Source: DATLGB01 sp964242305 (GTDB lineage: Bacteria > Actinomycetota > Thermoleophilia > Solirubrobacterales > Solirubrobacteraceae). Taken from it: a stretch of 64,000 bases of DNA. Shown piece by piece: positions 50,011 through 57,779 of the stretch; position 1 is the stretch's first letter, and every line of letters begins with the position of its first letter. Where the stretch lies: positions 1-64,000 of the forward strand of contig CAXTBB010000016.1 of assembly GCA_964242305.1 (NCBI GenBank), read 5' to 3'. The notes beneath the pieces were generated by a model. It did not search any database, was not told the origin of the DNA, and saw only the letters and a list, made by a program, of their open reading frames with translations. The position numbers and the translations under genes are program-made.

Positions 50011-52094
50011 GGACGTTTCACGCGCACCGCGTAGCGCGACGGCCGGGTCGCCACGACCGGCTGGCGGATGCGGGCGAGGCGCCGGACGATCGACGGCCAT
50101 TCGCCCGCCTCCAGCGCCGGGGCGCCCTCCGTTCCGCCGCGCGCGGCGGCCTGGGGGCGGAACCCGATGTGGATGTGGTCGTCGTGGTCAGGCAGGGCGA
50201 ACGCGGCCGGCTCGCCGGCGTAGTCCATCAGCGTGATGATCTGGTGCGGCGCCATCGGGCCCTGGAGCGTGAGCAGCTCGCGCACGGCGCGGTCGGTGAT
50301 CGAGCCGGGCCCCTGGTGGCCGAGGATCGGAATGCCGTTGAGCGCGGCGATGTCCACCGCGTTCCCGCTCGAGTGCTCGGAGACGTTGCCGGACGCGGTC
50401 AGGTAGCTGTGGCCGCAGCGCAGCGCGGTGACCGTCGGATCCAGCCCCGATCCCGCCAGGAACTCGAGCGTGGCCAGCACGCGGCGGTCGATGGCGCCGA
50501 CCGCGATGTCGTGCCGGCCGCAGGCGTAGACGCTCAGGCGCGGATCGGACAGGACCTGGCGCTGGAGCGCGTCCTTGCTCAGCAGCAGTGCCTGGCCGAC
50601 GCTCGGGAGGGCGGCGTCGGCCTGATAGGCGGCGGTGGAGCCGAGCAGCTTCCACCCCTGCAGGATCGGCTTGGGGTCGATGCGGGGCGCGCCCTTGCCC
50701 GCCGGGCGGATCTCGAAGACGAGCGGACCACGGCCGGTCCGCCCCAGCACCGTCCCGGCGAGCACCCGCGCGCCGCGATGCATGGGGCGCGCGCGGTAGT
50801 CGCGGCGGTTGAGCTTGAGGACCGCGTCCTTCTCCGGGCGGTAGGCCGCCTCGGCGAGCTGGACAGTGCCGCCGTGGGTGCGCGACGCGCGGCGGGCGGG
50901 ATGCGCGAAGAGCCGGTTCTTCTGCGGCCGCGCGGAGGCGGCGGGTGCCGCGGCGGCACCGGGCGCGGCGGGTGCGGCGGTCGCGTGCGTCTTCGCCGGC
51001 GCGGCGGGATGGGTCTTCGCGGTGCGCGACGCCGGCGCCTGCGGGCGCGGGTCTGCCTTGGGCGCGCGGAGCTTGACCGGCCGCCGGCTGCGGGGGACGG
51101 GGTAGGTTGCGGCGACGCGGTCCAGCCCCGAGTAGGTGAAGAGGTTGCCGTAGGCGTCCTGGACCGTGAGGCTGGTGTGAGAGACGCGGACGACGCGGCC
51201 GTCGCTGACCGCGATCGCGCGGGTGCCGCGCCGGGTGCGCAGCTCGATGCCGCGGTGGCTGCGCCGCTCCTTCGCGGACGGGAACGTGAAGCGGCCGGCC
51301 ACCGGGAGCCGGCCCTGAGCGAGCCCGGTCAGCGCACTCACCAGCGGCGTCGGCAGCGCGGAGATCTCGCGGGCGCGCGCGAGGACGTCGTCGACGTACC
51401 AGTCGGCGTGGTTGTAGGCGAACACGGCGCGGCGGATGTCGTCGCCCGCGCCGGCCGCCTTCAAGTACCGCGCCGCCGCGAAGACCGCGTCGACCGGGTT
51501 GTACGGATCGCGCAACCCGTCCCGGTTGGCGTCCACACCCCAGGTGCGCCACGACGCGGGCATGAACTGCATCCAGCCGAGCGCGCCCGCGCTGGACACG
51601 TCGAGGTTGCGGCCGTCGTCGGTCTCGACCTCGTTGATGGCGGCCAGCACCTCCCAGCGGACGCCGTACTGGATGCCCGCCGCCTGGTAGATCGGCAGCA
51701 GGAAGGGCGGGATGCGGAACGCCCCGAGCGCCGCCGCCGAGATGCGCGCGGCGGGCTGCGCCTGCCAGTCGGCGTCGGGCGCCGACCCGTGGCGCTCGCC
51801 GCCGACGGGGGCGGGGGAGGGGGTCGCCGTGGGGGCGGGCGTCGGCCGCGCGTGCGCACGGGTCGGCTGGGGGTGCGACGCGATCGGGCGCGGCCTGGCC
51901 GCCCCCGCCGGGAGGTCGACCTCGAAGGTGCCGAGATCCTCGTCAGCGTTGGGCACGATTGGCGCGGGCGACGGGCTGGGGCTCGGGCTCGGCGACGGCT
52001 CGGGCGTCGGCGCCGTGTCCTGGGCCAGCGCGGGCGCGGCCAGGGTCGCCGCCGCCAGCCCGGCGGCGGCCGCGGAACGGGTGAGCACCCTCAC
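50007..52094 (-). CDS. Secreted multidomain peptidoglycan hydrolase
   Basis: A 695-residue protein (GTG 52094) with a signal peptide ending ALAQ and a Pro/Ser-rich spacer (PSPSPSPSP). A lytic-transglycosylase domain follows (about 130-240; INEVETDDGRN and SAGALGWMQFMPASW, Glu in the catalytic position). Next is a LytM/M23-like domain (about 265-330; RRSHRGIELRTRRGTRAIAV), apparently split by an Ala/Pro-rich linker. Last is a domain with SEHSSGNAVDI and DHDDHIHIGF, resembling extensin-like/M15 zinc peptidases. It is the last gene of the second pst operon, overlapping the zinc-ribbon gene by 4 bp. Cutting both glycan and peptide links is expected. Confidence 0.85.
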   Translation of the reverse strand: MRVLTRSAAAAGLAAATLAAPALAQDTAPTPEPSPSPSPSPSPAPIVPNADEDLGTFEVDLPAGAARPRPIASHPQPTRAHARPTPAPTATPSPAPVGGERHGSAPDADWQAQPAARISAAALGAFRIPPFLLPIYQAAGIQYGVRWEVLAAINEVETDDGRNLDVSSAGALGWMQFMPASWRTWGVDANRDGLRDPYNPVDAVFAAARYLKAAGAGDDIRRAVFAYNHADWYVDDVLARAREISALPTPLVSALTGLAQGRLPVAGRFTFPSAKERRSHRGIELRTRRGTRAIAVSDGRVVRVSHTSLTVQDAYGNLFTYSGLDRVAATYPVPRSRRPVKLRAPKADPRPQAPASRTAKTHPAAPAKTHATAAPAAPGAAAAPAASARPQKNRLFAHPARRASRTHGGTVQLAEAAYRPEKDAVLKLNRRDYRARPMHRGARVLAGTVLGRTGRGPLVFEIRPAGKGAPRIDPKPILQGWKLLGSTAAYQADAALPSVGQALLLSKDALQRQVLSDPRLSVYACGRHDIAVGAIDRRVLATLEFLAGSGLDPTVTALRCGHSYLTASGNVSEHSSGNAVDIAALNGIPILGHQGPGSITDRAVRELLTLQGPMAPHQIITLMDYAGEPAAFALPDHDDHIHIGFRPQAAARGGTEGAPALEAGEWPSIVRRLARIRQPVVATRPSRYAVRVKRP

Positions 52095-52366
52095 GGCAGT
52101 CGCGATCCGCACTGCGAGCAGAAGAGCGCCCCGCGCACGTACAGCGCGTCGCAGGCCTGGCAGGTTCCCGCCGCGCCGCTCTCCTCCAGGGCCAGCGAGC
52201 GGTCGAGCGTGGCCAGCTCGGCGTCGAGCTCCTGCAGGTCCGCCGCCCGCGCCGTGAGCACGTCGAGGCGGAAGTGGTCGCGCGCCGCCATCTCGTAGAC
52301 GAGCCCGCCGAGGTCCCACTGCGCCTCGGCCACCCGGCGGGCGACGCTCTCGCGCTGGCTGCTCAT
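52091..52366 (-). CDS. Small zinc-ribbon protein
   Basis: A 91-residue protein: a helical, probably coiled-coil N-terminal part (about 1-65) followed by a zinc ribbon CQACDALYVRGALFCSQCG with two CxxC pairs. No signal peptide. It overlaps genes on both sides by 4 bp and is therefore coupled to the zinc-ribbon membrane protein and the wall hydrolase. It may regulate or chaperone them; unknown. Confidence 0.8.
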   Translation of the reverse strand: MSSQRESVARRVAEAQWDLGGLVYEMAARDHFRLDVLTARAADLQELDAELATLDRSLALEESGAAGTCQACDALYVRGALFCSQCGSRLP

Positions 52367-53241
52367 CCGATCGTGGTCCCTTCCGACCCGCCGCCGGCGG
52401 GCTTCGACTTGTCGACGGGGGGCGGCGTGCCCTCCGTGCCGACCTTGTCCGGCAGCTTCTTGGACTGCTTCTGGAACTGGTCCGGTGACAGCTTCCCGGT
52501 GTTCTTGGGCGCCTTGGCGACCGGCTCGTCGTCGTCGCCCGTGGCCGACACCTGGACCACCTTGGCCTTCGGGAAGTCCTTGCGCAGGCCCTTGAGCGCG
52601 GCCGTCGCCTTGGCCTTGGAGCCGAATACGCCGGAGTAGACGATGTACCGGCTGGCGGGCAGCGACGCGTAGTCGTCGGAGAGCAGCGCGCCGACGTCGG
52701 CGGCGCCCTTGCCCTCGGCGGCCGACTTCGCCGCGGCGACCGCGGCGGCGTCCGTGCCCTCCGTGGGCAGCTTGGAAAGCTGCACGGTCCAGCCGTCCTT
52801 GCCGTCCGGCCAGTCGGACGTGAACGCCGACGCCGCGTCATCCGAAGACGCCGCCGCGGCCCCGCCCGCCGGGACGGTCACGTTGACGACCGGCGCGGCC
52901 GCCGCCGGGATGTTGACCAAAGTGCGCCGGTCCTTCGACGCGGTGCCGATGACCAGGCCGAGCACGAACAGGATCACGGCGGCGGCGACCCCGAGCACGC
53001 CGTAGAGCCACCGCGGCGTGCGGTCCGCCGACCGCGCCACGGCGGCCAGCGGGGCGGGGGCGGGGGCGGCCGCCACCGGCGTCGCGGTCGCCGTGAAGGG
53101 CGTGTCCACGCCCTCGCGGCGGCGCCCGCAGTTCAGGCACCAGCGCTGGTCGGGCGCGAGCGGCGCCGCGCACTGCTGGCACGGATCGAGCGGAGCGCCG
53201 ACGGGCGCCGACAACGCGGGGGCGTGGGTGATGTTGGTCAT
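52363..53241 (-). CDS. Zinc-ribbon membrane protein with SPOR-like extracellular domain
   Basis: A 292-residue protein. An N-terminal cytoplasmic zinc ribbon (CQQCAAPLAPDQRWCLNCG, about 21-39) and a Pro/Ala linker precede one transmembrane helix (VLGVAAAVILFVLGLVIG, about 83-100). The extracellular part (about 150-230; GWTVQLSKLP, SRYIVYSGVFGSKAKATAAL, DFPKAKVVQV) resembles SPOR domains that bind denuded peptidoglycan. It sits between a lipoprotein gene and a small zinc-ribbon gene in the second pst operon, upstream of the wall hydrolase, so it could localise or sense wall cleavage. Confidence 0.8.
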   Translation of the reverse strand: MTNITHAPALSAPVGAPLDPCQQCAAPLAPDQRWCLNCGRRREGVDTPFTATATPVAAAPAPAPLAAVARSADRTPRWLYGVLGVAAAVILFVLGLVIGTASKDRRTLVNIPAAAAPVVNVTVPAGGAAAASSDDAASAFTSDWPDGKDGWTVQLSKLPTEGTDAAAVAAAKSAAEGKGAADVGALLSDDYASLPASRYIVYSGVFGSKAKATAALKGLRKDFPKAKVVQVSATGDDDEPVAKAPKNTGKLSPDQFQKQSKKLPDKVGTEGTPPPVDKSKPAGGGSEGTTIG

Positions 53242-53957
53242 CGCAGGGTGGTGGGCGGGGCGGAGGCCGACAGCCGGGCCCCCTTGGCGGTGCCGATCAG
53301 GAAGGCCTGGAAGCGCGTGTGCCCGCCCGCCTTCAGGCGGCGGACGACGGCACGGCCGGCGGCGGTGACGCGGCCGCCGCGCCGGGCGACCACGTTGACG
53401 ACGAGGTCACGCTGGTCGACCTTGGAGTGGTTGGTGACGGTGCCGGTAGCGGCGACGCCGCTGGTCGGATCGGTCTCGGCCTTCAGCGCGGAGATGGTCA
53501 GGCGCGGCGCGGCCGCGCGCACGACCTTTCCGCCGGCACCAGGCCGCGCCGTGGCCTTGGCCGGCTTCCCCGACGCGGTCACCTGGTCGTTGACCCACAG
53601 CGTCGACGCGCGCGCCGGCAGGAGCGCGGCGCTGACCAGGGAGCGCTCCAGCCCGGGGGTGTCGTTGCGGTACACGGAGGTCCCGGAGCGGTCGGCGAGG
53701 TTGACGGCGAGCGGCACGCCGGCGAGGGTCCGCTTGGTCGTGTTGCGCAGCTCGACCACCAGGGCGGTGCCGTTGGGATCGGTCAGCAGCTGCGTCGAGG
53801 TCACCTTCACCCCCGGCGCCGGCCGCGTCACCTTCAGCCCGGTCTCCGCCCGGCGCGACTTGGACGCGGCACGGAGCCGGGCGCTCTTGGACTGCGTGGA
53901 CTCGCAGCCGCTGACCCCGACGGCGGCGACGGCGAGCAGCGCCAGCGCCGCCCTCAT
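53238..53957 (-). CDS. Lipoprotein of unknown function
   Basis: A 239-residue protein with lipoprotein signal (lipobox VGVSGC, Cys at about residue 18) and an Arg/Lys/Ser-rich segment. Two beta-sandwich-like repeats follow (TALVVELRNTTKRTLAGVPL and ATGTVTNHSKVDQRDLVVNV, resembling FxLYD/DUF-type Ig folds). ATG 53957 overlaps the pstB2 stop by 4 bp; its stop overlaps the next gene. Being coupled to pstB2, it is expected at the outer face of the membrane together with the Pst2 transporter. Function unknown. Confidence 0.8.
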   Translation of the reverse strand: MRAALALLAVAAVGVSGCESTQSKSARLRAASKSRRAETGLKVTRPAPGVKVTSTQLLTDPNGTALVVELRNTTKRTLAGVPLAVNLADRSGTSVYRNDTPGLERSLVSAALLPARASTLWVNDQVTASGKPAKATARPGAGGKVVRAAAPRLTISALKAETDPTSGVAATGTVTNHSKVDQRDLVVNVVARRGGRVTAAGRAVVRRLKAGGHTRFQAFLIGTAKGARLSASAPPTTLR

Positions 53958-54826
53958 CCGAACGCCCCGCGGACGTAGTCGCGCGTACGCGGGTCGCGCG
54001 GCGCGTTGAAGACCTCGCCGGACGGCCCGTACTCGACGAGCTCGCCGAGGTACATGAACCCGACGTGGTCGGCGATGCGCATCGCCTGCTGCAGGTTGTG
54101 GGTGACGATCACGATGGCGAGCGTCCCGGCCAGGGTCGTGATGAGGTCCTCGATGACCGCGGTCGAGCGCGGATCCAGTGCCGAGCACGGCTCGTCGAGG
54201 AGGAGCACCTCGGGCTTGGCGGCGATCGCGCGGGCGATGCACAGTCGCTGCTGCTGGCCGCCCGACAGCCGCAGCGCGGGCCGGCCGAGGTCGTCGGCGA
54301 CCTCGTCCCACAGCCCGGCGCGGACGAGCGCCTCCTGCACCGGCTCGGCCAGGTCGGCCGCGCGCGGGCGGCGCGAGCCCTGCTGGCGCAGCGCGTAGGC
54401 GACGTTGTCGAAGATCGACATCGGGAACGGGTTGGGCTGCTGGAAGACCATCGCCACACGGCGGCGCAGGCGGGTCACGTCGAGCCCGTCGACGTCCTCG
54501 TCGTCGAGGACGATCCGGCCCTCGCGCGTCGCCGTGGGCGTCAGCTCCACGAGCCGGTTCAGCGACCGCAGCAGAGTCGTCTTCCCGCACCCCGACGGGC
54601 CGATCAGGGCCAGCACCTCGCCCGAGCGCACCGGAAGGGTGACGTCGCGGACGGCGGGCTTGTCGGCGTAGCGGATGACCAGGTCCGACACGCGCATGCG
54701 CTCGGGCCCGTACGGCTTGGGCCGGCGCGCCCGCGGCTCGGGCGGCCGCGTCGCCGCGGTGGTCGCCTCGGCCACCGTCGCCGGCACGTCCGGCCGGATC
54801 CGGCGCCGCGGCGGCGGCGGGCTCAT
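53954..54826 (-). CDS. pstB: Phosphate ABC transporter ATP-binding protein, second copy
   Basis: A 290-residue ATPase with a 45-residue Arg/Pro-rich N-terminal extension. It has Walker A GPSGCGKTT, Q-loop FQQPNPFPMSIFDNV, signature LSGGQQQRLCIARA and Walker B VLLLDEPCSALDP, clearly PstB-type but diverged from the first copy. ATG 54826 overlaps the pstA2 stop as TGATG; an ATG at 54838 would overlap by 13 bp. It energises the second phosphate importer. Confidence 0.93.
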   Translation of the reverse strand: MSPPPPRRRIRPDVPATVAEATTAATRPPEPRARRPKPYGPERMRVSDLVIRYADKPAVRDVTLPVRSGEVLALIGPSGCGKTTLLRSLNRLVELTPTATREGRIVLDDEDVDGLDVTRLRRRVAMVFQQPNPFPMSIFDNVAYALRQQGSRRPRAADLAEPVQEALVRAGLWDEVADDLGRPALRLSGGQQQRLCIARAIAAKPEVLLLDEPCSALDPRSTAVIEDLITTLAGTLAIVIVTHNLQQAMRIADHVGFMYLGELVEYGPSGEVFNAPRDPRTRDYVRGAFG

Positions 54827-55785
54827 CAGCGGATCCATCCGACCCCTCCGCTCCCGCGCCGGATCAGCCCGACCACGAAGTTGAGCCCGACGACGATGAC
54901 CAGCAGCACGAAGGCGGCCGCGTAGGCCTTGTCGGGGGCGTTGCCCTCCCCGGCCGGGGAGTTGTTGTAGACGTAGGACGTCAGCGTCGAGCCGGTCCCG
55001 CGCAGCACGCCGAACGGGAACGGGCCGTCCTGCGGCGTGATCCGCCCGGTCGCGCCGAGCAGGATCACGACGATGGCGGTGTCGCCGGCGATGCGGCCCA
55101 TGCCGAGCGCGAGGCCGGTGGCGATGCCCGGCCGCGACGCCGGCAGCAGCACCCGCCAGATCGTCGCCGCCCGGGTCTTGCCGAGCGCGTAGGACGCCTC
55201 GCGCACGTGGCGCGGGATGGCGGCCAGCGCCTCGCGGGTCGCGCCCACCACGAGCGGCAGGGCGATCAAGGACATCATCGTCCCGGCCGCGAAGAACGAG
55301 CGGCCGAACACGCCGCCGCCTTCCGCGCGGAAAGAGAGAAAACCGAGCGCCCCGGACTGGAACACGAGCAGTCCGAAGATGGCCAGGACGATGCTTGGGG
55401 TGCCCGCGACGACCTCGATGGCGGACTCGACGAGGCGGCCGAGCCAGGCCGGCCGGCCGTACTCCGTCAGCCAGACCGACACGGCGACGCCGACCACGCC
55501 GGCGATGGCGACGCCGATCACCGTGAGCATGAACGTGCCGATCAGCGGGTCGAGGAAGCCGCCGCTGGTCTTCTGGTCGAGGGTCGCCTCCGGTCGCGTC
55601 CACAGCAGGGACGGCTTGAGGTACTGGATCCCGCGGACGAGCATGTAGCCGACGATGGCGACCGCGAGGGCGCACAGCAGCATGCCCGCCGCCCAGCACA
55701 GCCCATAGCCGATCCGGTCGATCAGCGGCCAGTCGGCGACGCGCTCGCGCGGCGGCTTCGCGGTGGTGACGGCGCCCGCGCTCAC
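54826..55785 (-). CDS. pstA: Phosphate ABC transporter permease PstA, second copy
   Basis: A 319-residue permease starting at GTG 55785 (GTGA overlap with pstC2). It has six helices, a large external loop before the second helix, TPSIVLAIFGLLVFQ and the EAA-like loop EASYALGKTRAATIWRVLLP. It pairs with PstC2. Sequence differs strongly from PstA1 (no extra N-terminal helices), so the two operons are probably not recent duplicates. Confidence 0.92.
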   Translation of the reverse strand: MSAGAVTTAKPPRERVADWPLIDRIGYGLCWAAGMLLCALAVAIVGYMLVRGIQYLKPSLLWTRPEATLDQKTSGGFLDPLIGTFMLTVIGVAIAGVVGVAVSVWLTEYGRPAWLGRLVESAIEVVAGTPSIVLAIFGLLVFQSGALGFLSFRAEGGGVFGRSFFAAGTMMSLIALPLVVGATREALAAIPRHVREASYALGKTRAATIWRVLLPASRPGIATGLALGMGRIAGDTAIVVILLGATGRITPQDGPFPFGVLRGTGSTLTSYVYNNSPAGEGNAPDKAYAAAFVLLVIVVGLNFVVGLIRRGSGGVGWIR

Positions 55786-56804
55786 GCGGCCCCGACCCCC
55801 ACGCGCCGAAGCGGGCGGCGGATGAGCCAGCCCCCGACGCTGAGGAAGACGCTCGAGACGAGCAGGATCGCCGCGAACGCGTAGATGGTCTGGCCGAACG
55901 GCTTGACCGACAGGCCCTCCGCGTTGTCGACGATGGTGGCCGCCAGCGGACGCGTCGGCTCCAGGAAGAACGTGAAGCCGTCGAGCGGGTTGGGCGCGAA
56001 GCCCACCGACCCGGAGACCATGGAGAGCATGATCGCCTCGCCCAGCGCACGGGCGGAGGCGAGCACCGCGGCGGCGACGATCGCCGGCCGCACCGCGCGC
56101 ACGCTGATCGTCCACATCACCCGCCAGCGGTTGACGCCGAGCGCGGCGCCGCCCTCCTGCCAGGACCGCGGGACCGCCCGCAGCGCGTCCACGATGATCG
56201 CGATCATGATCGGCGTGATCATCACGGTGAGGATCACGGTGGCGACCAGGACGCAGGCGCCGGTGAGCTGCACGACGTAGGCGACCGACTCCTCCCGGCC
56301 GCGCGAGGCCAGGTGGTCGCCGACGAAGGGGACGAGGACGAGGATGCCGATCAGCCCGTAGATGACCGACGGGACGGCGGCGAGCAGCCGGACGACCGGC
56401 TCCAGGATCGACCGCACCCGCGGCGGGGCGAACTCGACGATGAAGATCGCGCTCAGCAGCGCGAACACGAGGCCGAAGCCGACCGCGAAGATCGTCGTCA
56501 GCGCCGTCCCGTAGAGCAGGGGCCAGGCCCGCAGCTTGTACTCGTAGTGAGCAGGGTCGGCGGGGGAGTTGAAGATGCCCTGCAACTGCTGGTCGACGCT
56601 GCCGCCGCTCGTGAACCAGTGCAGTCCGTTGTGCGAGAACGACGGCCACGCCCGCGCGAAGACGAACACGATCATGCCGGCGATCAGCGCCAGGAGGAAG
56701 ACCCCCAGGGCGCCGAGCGCGAGCTCGACCCGGCGGTCCCCCCAGGGACCGGCCGAGCCGGACGCCTCCACGGGCGCCCGGCGGATGGTCGCCGCGCTCG
56801 CCAT
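55782..56804 (-). CDS. pstC: Phosphate ABC transporter permease PstC, second copy
   Basis: A 340-residue permease with a first helix (LGALGVFLLALIAGMIVFVF) and a long periplasmic loop with SFSHNGLHWFTSGG. The remaining five helices include AVPSVIYGLIGILVLVPFVG and the coupling loop GGAALGVNRWRVMWTISVR. ATG 56804 follows the pstS2 stop without any gap. It forms the channel of the second Pst system together with PstA2. Confidence 0.92.
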   Translation of the reverse strand: MASAATIRRAPVEASGSAGPWGDRRVELALGALGVFLLALIAGMIVFVFARAWPSFSHNGLHWFTSGGSVDQQLQGIFNSPADPAHYEYKLRAWPLLYGTALTTIFAVGFGLVFALLSAIFIVEFAPPRVRSILEPVVRLLAAVPSVIYGLIGILVLVPFVGDHLASRGREESVAYVVQLTGACVLVATVILTVMITPIMIAIIVDALRAVPRSWQEGGAALGVNRWRVMWTISVRAVRPAIVAAAVLASARALGEAIMLSMVSGSVGFAPNPLDGFTFFLEPTRPLAATIVDNAEGLSVKPFGQTIYAFAAILLVSSVFLSVGGWLIRRPLRRVGVGAA

Positions 56805-57614
56805 CTAGGACCGCGGCACCCAGTGCGTGCCGATGATCTTGCGGGCCGCGCCGGACTTCTGCACCCAATTGATGAACTTCGCGACGGCGCCGGTCGCCTT
56901 GCCGCGCGTGACCATCCAGAAGTTGCGCACGCCGGGGTACTGACCGGACTTGGCGTTGCGCAGGTTGCAGGCCACGCCCTTGTAGCCGGTCGCGTGCACG
57001 CCGGCGGTGAAGTCGAACGAGACGAAGCCGATCGCCGTCGAGCTCGACCGGACCGCCTGCTGCACGAGGCCGTTGCTCGCCTTGGTCGACGCCGAGCCGG
57101 CCACCTTGAGGTCGGGGCCCATGAAGATGTTCTGGAACGCATCCCCGGTACCGGACCCGGCCGTGCGGGCGATGAGCTTGATGGAGCCCTTCACCTGGGC
57201 TCCGTCGACGTCGCCCCAGTCGCGGACGCGGCCGGAGAAGATGTCCTGCACCTGATCCTGGCTGAGGTTGCCGATCGGGTTCTTGTTGTTGGTGATGAGG
57301 CAGATGCCATCGCGCGCGATCTTGTTGAAGACGAGGCCGTGCGGATCGGTACCGGTCTGGGCGTCGCGGGAGGAGTTGCCGATGGAGACGCGGCCGTGGG
57401 CGACGTCGTTGATGCCGATGTCGGAGCTGCCCTGCAGGATGGTGAACGAGGCGGCGTTCTTGAAGGTCTTCACGTACTTGGTGGCGAGCAGCTTGGCCAG
57501 CGGGTAGACGGAAGTGGAGCCGCTCATGGTGATCTTCGGCTTCGCTGTCGCCCCGACGGGCAGCGCGAGGCACGCGACCAGCGCGGCGATGATGGACAGA
57601 CGGATTCTGGACAT
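56805..57614 (-). CDS. pstS: Phosphate-binding protein PstS, second copy (short type)
   Basis: A 269-residue secreted protein with a signal peptide ending GATAK and no lipobox Cys. It has the phosphate loops SGSTSVYPLAKLLA and SSDIGINDVAHG, IGNSSRDAQ and ARTAGSGTGDAFQ. The ATG at 57614 is preceded by a strong ribosome site (GGAGGT, 8 bases upstream). A four-unit PHO box lies about 100 bp upstream. Without a lipid anchor it may diffuse in the envelope or be held by PstC2. It heads an eight-gene coupled operon reaching 50007. Confidence 0.92.
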   Translation of the reverse strand: MSRIRLSIIAALVACLALPVGATAKPKITMSGSTSVYPLAKLLATKYVKTFKNAASFTILQGSSDIGINDVAHGRVSIGNSSRDAQTGTDPHGLVFNKIARDGICLITNNKNPIGNLSQDQVQDIFSGRVRDWGDVDGAQVKGSIKLIARTAGSGTGDAFQNIFMGPDLKVAGSASTKASNGLVQQAVRSSSTAIGFVSFDFTAGVHATGYKGVACNLRNAKSGQYPGVRNFWMVTRGKATGAVAKFINWVQKSGAARKIIGTHWVPRS

Positions 57615-57714
57615 GGCGATACCTCCGGCGTATGCAGGGCTTTTGCGGCGGGGACGCGCACCGAGCCTTGGGGGCACCGTCCGAGCTCGGATGGTGCTGG
57701 TTCGCTGGGCCGCT

Positions 57715-57758
57715 GCCGGTGAAAGTCCGGTGAACGACTTGTCCACAGCCTGTGATCG
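57715..57758 (-). promoter_or_regulatory. PHO box between pstS2 and the divergent secreted-protein genes
   Basis: On the minus strand four 11-bp units in exact register: CGATCACAGGC, TGTGGACAAGT, CGTTCACCGGA, CTTTCACCGGC. The third contains GTTCACC, the actinobacterial core. It lies 100 bp from the pstS2 start and 22 bp from the GTG at 57780 on the other strand. Confidence 0.75.
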
Positions 57759-57779
57759 CGGCGTACGTTGGCGCTCGTC

